Assembly: GCA_005406025.1 (NCBI GenBank) | Contig: BGZK01000895.1 | Span: 1-64,000, forward strand | DNA from: Eumeta japonica | Taxonomy: Eukaryota > Arthropoda > Insecta > Lepidoptera > Psychidae | Direction of reading: 5' to 3' | DNA length: 64,000 bases | Shown here: piece after piece, positions 59,511 to 64,000 of the stretch | Position numbering within the stretch: position 1 is the first letter of the stretch | Layout of the letters: each line of letters begins with the position of its first letter | The notes under the pieces: model-generated | Told to the model about the DNA's origin: nothing | The model's input: only the letters and a program-made list of their open reading frames with translations | The model's database searches: none | Made by a program: the position numbers and the translations under genes

Positions 59511-62500
59511 TTTAGAAGTCTACGGAGCATCATATCAGGAGCGACTGAACTAATGAAAATTTATTTTCAATGTATTCCGATATATATTTGAAGTGAAACT
59601 TCTTTATCGACGTATGAAAGAAATTTTATAACAATATAAAAAAAAATCGTTACGTTTTTCTGGTACGCGCTATATTTATTTCTAAGTCACATTTTTCTGT
59701 TAGACGCCTTGTTTATTTCTAAAACTCATTAGTGACATGAAAAAGTAATGTTTTAGTCATAAAGTGATAGGCAAAAAAAAAAAATAAAAGGATTTATCCT
59801 AATTCCCGTGGATTTATAACAAAAGTAAGTAATTGTATCTTTTTTTCTAATACATCCAACACGTGGGCGTGATTATGATATTTATTTTTTTTAGGTTATT
59901 TCAGGTTAACCTCCGTTTTTGATTCTAAGTATGTATTGGCAAATATATATAATTTCATTTAAACTAGCAATTATTTATTAATACGACTACTAATCTAGTA
60001 AATTAATTGTAATATTAAAACAGCGTTAGTAATTTAATACAAAATATATATTATTTTTTTTGTTTAAATTTCATATAATTTAGCTTTATTTAATCAATTT
60101 CTGTAAAGTTGTAAATAGTGGATTATTTTTCAAAAAACTATGTCATAAAGAAGTTTCACTTCTTACGTGTGTACACTAATACATATACACATTTTTTTTC
60201 TTACTTAAATTTATGAATTGTATATTATTATATAATTAAGCAATATGCTGTATTATATATAATGTGTGAATATATATAGTTAGTTGTACGAACGAAAAGT
60301 TTCTAGATAGGTAGTAGAGATATAAATGACTATATATTTGTATTTTAATTTTTTATAAAATAAACTGTTAAAGAAATATCATCAATTACATGAAGACTGT
60401 TCTGTTAATCCGTGATGCTTAATTAAATTAAAAAAAAAATTGAAGCCTATATTATACATAGTTTCCATAGAATATTGTAAACGAAATCGGTTAATTGCAG
60501 TAGAGATCCTTTGCTGCGCCAAAGCGAAGCAGGATTAAAAAGTGAAAGCGAAATAGGGAGGCTTCGTAAATAGAGATCGTCAGAAACAAGGCCGCAAAGC
60601 TAAGTGGGCGGTAACATTGTCATGCAAATGGCGGACAATGCCATGTATGCTCACTTCGACACATATACTTGCGCGTACCGAGCAGTGACCTCGATTCGGC
60701 GTTAGACGTCTTGTCACCCCTTATCGGAGACCTTCCCACAACCTTATTCCGGATCGAGGGACGTCGACTACAAGCCGTCACGATCATCACCACCGAAACG
60801 ATAACGAAGTCCGGGAACGACAGCTCCGTCTGATCCCCCGAGGAGTGGAAAAAGTGGTCTATTTGACTCAGATTAAATAACACTATGATCTGTACGCCTG
60901 TAGCGAAAATTGAACCCACCGCCTTTGGATTCAAAAACAATGCGCGGTTAGACGCTCGAAATGAATTCAATGAAAACGAACATTATATTAATTAATGTAT
61001 TGTACAGTATAATGTTGAAAATATATCTAGTTACAAATTAACTAATTATCAAAGAACTTTAGAATTATGTAAAGTCCTCTTTGTACGGCGAACGGTACAC
61101 AAAGCTAATGAAAATTAACAAAAATGCGATTTTAAATCAAGCAATTCGAAATTACAGAACACATCGCACAGGACGATTTATTCTCGTTCATTTAAACCGT
61201 TTGATTTATTCTTAATCCTCTTTATGGTCCACGTCCTTTGTAAGCGTTCAGTTGGTCAGCTTCGCAGGATTTGACTTTTTTTTTTTAATTTGGCTTTGTA
61301 AAGTGACATTTTGTATGACATAACCTTTCCAGGCAATATTTTCTTTTTGCGTACTAAACCGATTAAAAAGTTAAAAGATAATTTAGAGAAATTAAACACT
61401 GAGTTATGTAATTAATTAAAACTTTAATTGAAGACATCTTGTTAAGGATACAAAACCAGTAAAAACATCAAAATTAAGTCGGACCGAATAGAAGATATAC
61501 GATATAATAGAAGGTGTCTACGGCGATCGGTGGATGTCATTCGATTTTGTAGACGATTGTTCTAGTGAGATAGTGCGACCTACACGTTCAAGTATTTTTG
61601 AAGCGTAAATGTGACGTGAATCGATTTGAAAAATAACATAATGCAAATTGTTTTCCTTAGAATTTGCAAATGAGGCATTCAGTACTGACATGCGAGTAAC
61701 GAGAGACGTACAATCTGTTGATGTGAATTCGATAGTTAGAGTTTCATACGTGACTGCAAAAATGCTCCGTATTAAGCAATCAAAACCTAGAGTTGTATGT
61801 ACAGATTCTTTAAATATTTTCGTTTGTAGTGTGATGAAACTCTATTATATTGTTATACTATATACGAACAATAACATCAATATGAAATTTAAAATTAAGT
61901 GAACTGTTCTTACTTAGTCTCTAGTCTCGGAACGGCCAATAATAGTGTTTAATAGTAGAATAGGTTTGGTTGATTGTATAATGGTTTATCCTATAGCTTT
62001 TTAATGAAATTTATGAGAAAATATTTTGTCTGATGTCATTTTTAATTTAGCAATAATTGATACTGTTTATGTATGATTGTAACCTTTTTTCTTCGGCCAG
62101 TTATAGAACGATACATCGTCTGCTCTGCTTGATCTGCAAGAGATCAGAGCTTAAATGTTCAAAAACCTTAAAATACATATGTATAATACATTTTTCACCA
62201 CGTCTATCCTCTATTTTAGATATGTCGCTAACATATTTTACCTTTATATACTTAGTGTTAAAAATAAATTGTTTCGGCTTATTATATGTTCAAAAAAAAA
62301 AAAAAATGGAAAACTACTCGAAATAATTTGAAAATTGTTATTTAATTTCTGACAACATTTTTTTTATCCAAACGAAGCTATTCTTAAATATTGTAGGCTG
62401 TGATTGCATGCATATTATGAATATATATATAATATTTTAAATTATTTAAAGTAGCATCGTCATACATGCGGTTTTTTTTATATAAACACTCGAGAAACTA

Positions 62501-63540
62501 AATGTATAACACATCATTTCTACAGTTTTTTACATTGCGGAATTAAATATAATATTACATAATACAATTTAAATATCAAGAAAATCTGAAATAGGTGTGC
62601 ATAAAAAGTATGTAATAGTAAAGAAAAAGGGTGGGCGTTGAAATGCAGTACCGTTGATAGAATCCTGAAGCCGTAAAGAATCAACTTATTTTTAAGTTCT
62701 GAGTTATATTGTTATATTATTCCGTCGTATAATATGAGACTGTACAATGTACATTTTACAAATGATATACTTACGGAGACATTCGAATTCCACAAATTAC
62801 GTTCCTCGTGAAAAATGGATCTAAGCTCTCTTTATTGCGCAGCTCGTTTTATAAGACATTATATTTTGTATTGCCAGAGTGAAATCTGAGACTGCCATAC
62901 TCCGGAGAACCGATCGCATTATTGGCTTTTAACGAAAGACTGAAAATATTTTTGTCATTATTTATAATTTAATGAATGTTCCATAGTCTATTATGCGTTA
63001 TTGCGTTAGAAACGTCAAACTGGTAGCAAATGCACTATCATGAACAAAATTTATTACAAAAAAAAATTTAGATACCTTCGTTTCTGAATTTTTTACCTCC
63101 ATCTATGATGATTGTTAATGTAGTAACAGTATTTTGCACGTTTTATTAGGCAGTCTGCTAATCTGTATGTCTGTTTGCTCACTCATTAAAAATAGTTTAC
63201 ATCGACTGTACATTCAGGAAGAAGCGAATGAAAGTGGAAAGAAATCCATAGAGAAAATATGTGTGATGAAAGGTATTGTCAGAGAAAACTTAGAAAATCT
63301 CATGGCATAAATTAGTGGCATATTCAAGAAGGAATTAATTTTAAGCGTAAGAAAATTGTCGACTTTATACTAAATAATTTACGGATGTCAGTGAAGCAAA
63401 AAAGTCACCTACCAAGTGGCGATCTGTTGTTTCTCCTACAATTTTACTAAAGAGAATAAACCTTGTATATACAAAATAAAATATGACATTTTTTTATTTA
63501 AGTATTTAAATATTTTGTAGTATGGTATATAATATGTAAT
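59511..63540. other. Gene-free AT-rich stretch with one islet
   Basis: A less AT-rich islet spans about 60500-60960 and is crossed by a 116-residue minus frame without recognisable domain. An octamer-like ATGCAAAT at 60622-60629 lies in it. Another islet is at 61150-61270. The remainder is AT-rich and contains nothing recognised. Confidence 0.45.
60880..60965 (-). repeat. tRNA-like B box (possible SINE fragment)
   Basis: The minus strand reads GCGTCTAACCGCGCATTG, a spacer, then GGCGGTGGGTTCAATTTTCG; GGTTCAATTTTC (60916-60905) is close to the pol III B-box GGTTCGANTCC. The A box is not clear. SINE relic rather than tRNA gene. Confidence 0.25.
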
Positions 63541-64000
63541 AGGTCCAGATAACTTGACCAACGAAACACTTAAAATCGGTGCTCCGCTATTGATTCCATA
63601 TTTAAAATTACTCTTCAACGAAGTGGTGGAATCCGAACAAGTACCAGACCAATGGCATCTTTCACAAATAATACTACTGTACAAAAAAGGAAACCCACTA
63701 GAAGTAGGAAACTATAGACCCATCAGTCTGCTACCAAGCATATACAAACTGTTTTCATCAATCTTGCTTAGTAGAATTGCACCACAAATCGACAAGAACC
63801 AACCAATCAGACAAGCAGGGTTCCGACCAAACTACTCAACCAATGACCACATCCATGCTGTCGATCAGTTAATAGAAAAATACAAAGAATTCAACAAACC
63901 ACTCTACATTGGGTTTGTCGACTACTCAAATCGTTCGACAGCATCTCACATACATCTATATGGGAAGCACTTCGGAATAACAAAATAAGCGAGAAATATA
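63541..64000 (+). pseudogene. RTE-like LINE reverse transcriptase, N-terminal RT blocks, runs off the window
   Basis: The frame from about 63539 encodes the first RT blocks of a non-LTR retrotransposon: GPDNLTNETLKIGAP, VPDQWHLSQIILLYKKGNP, NYRPISLLPSIYKLFSSIL, then QAGFRPNYSTNDHIHAV and GFVDYS, the motif-A start with its Asp. At 63928-63930 one A is missing from a short A run. The following motif-A residues (KSFDSISHTSIWEALRNN) continue in the next frame, open to the window end. Without the deletion the frame would be uninterrupted, so this copy is much younger than the RTE relic at 25-26 kb. The 5' boundary is abrupt at about 63541, so the endonuclease domain is missing. The FADD region lies beyond position 64000. 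Confidence 0.88.

Overview
The window is AT-rich eukaryotic DNA that looks like an insect genome, most likely Lepidoptera. The evidence is its mix of decayed transposons: a piggyBac element in a TTAA target, mariner remnants, RTE-like and CR1-like LINE ends, Helitron-type termini ending in CTAG, and dispersed repeats of the 'TTTTTAGGGTTCCG ... GTCTGTCTGTC' type familiar from moths and butterflies. I found no convincing exon of a host protein-coding gene, no rRNA or intact tRNA gene, no CRISPR array and no bacterial-style operon. Long open frames are rare. Most are retroelement pieces, antisense shadows, or chance frames in short GC-rich islands.

Layout. 0-5.6 kb: a short TIR-bounded repeat at the left edge, then unannotatable AT-rich DNA. 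5.6-6.0 kb: a CR1-like LINE 3' end. 8.0-8.7, 11.9-12.2 and 14.9-15.2 kb: Helitron-like or GATC-rich repeat debris. 17.4-17.7 kb: the 5' end of a mariner. 20.84-23.38 kb: a complete but dead piggyBac element, the best-supported feature. 24.5-24.7 kb: a cluster of three stem-loops. 25.0-26.0 kb: a heavily decayed RTE-type reverse transcriptase on the minus strand. 26.5-26.8 kb: a Helitron 3' end. 27.0-27.2 kb: an unrecognised retroelement-like reading frame. 32.5-32.9 kb: a second CR1-like 3' end in the opposite orientation. 33.0-33.9 kb: two kinds of tandem repeat. 34.15-35.05 kb: a mauritiana-type mariner relic. 36-54 kb: five copies of one dispersed repeat family, plus a CpG-rich island with a possible first exon at 43.1-43.74 kb. 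48.0-49.2 kb: a nearly full-length dead mariner. 50.65-51.0 kb: the C-terminus of another LINE. 55.7-55.8 kb: a fragment of a repeat-associated protein with an ERFHQD block. 63.54 kb to the right edge: an RTE-type reverse transcriptase broken by a one-base deletion.

Between the repeats lie about a dozen short islets, each a few hundred bases, with higher GC, CpG-rich text and homeodomain/CRE-like words. Together with the absence of exons, these suggest a large intron or intergenic regulatory region of a developmental gene. That is inference. The genes do not form a pathway; the window is a record of transposon insertions and decay around candidate regulatory DNA.
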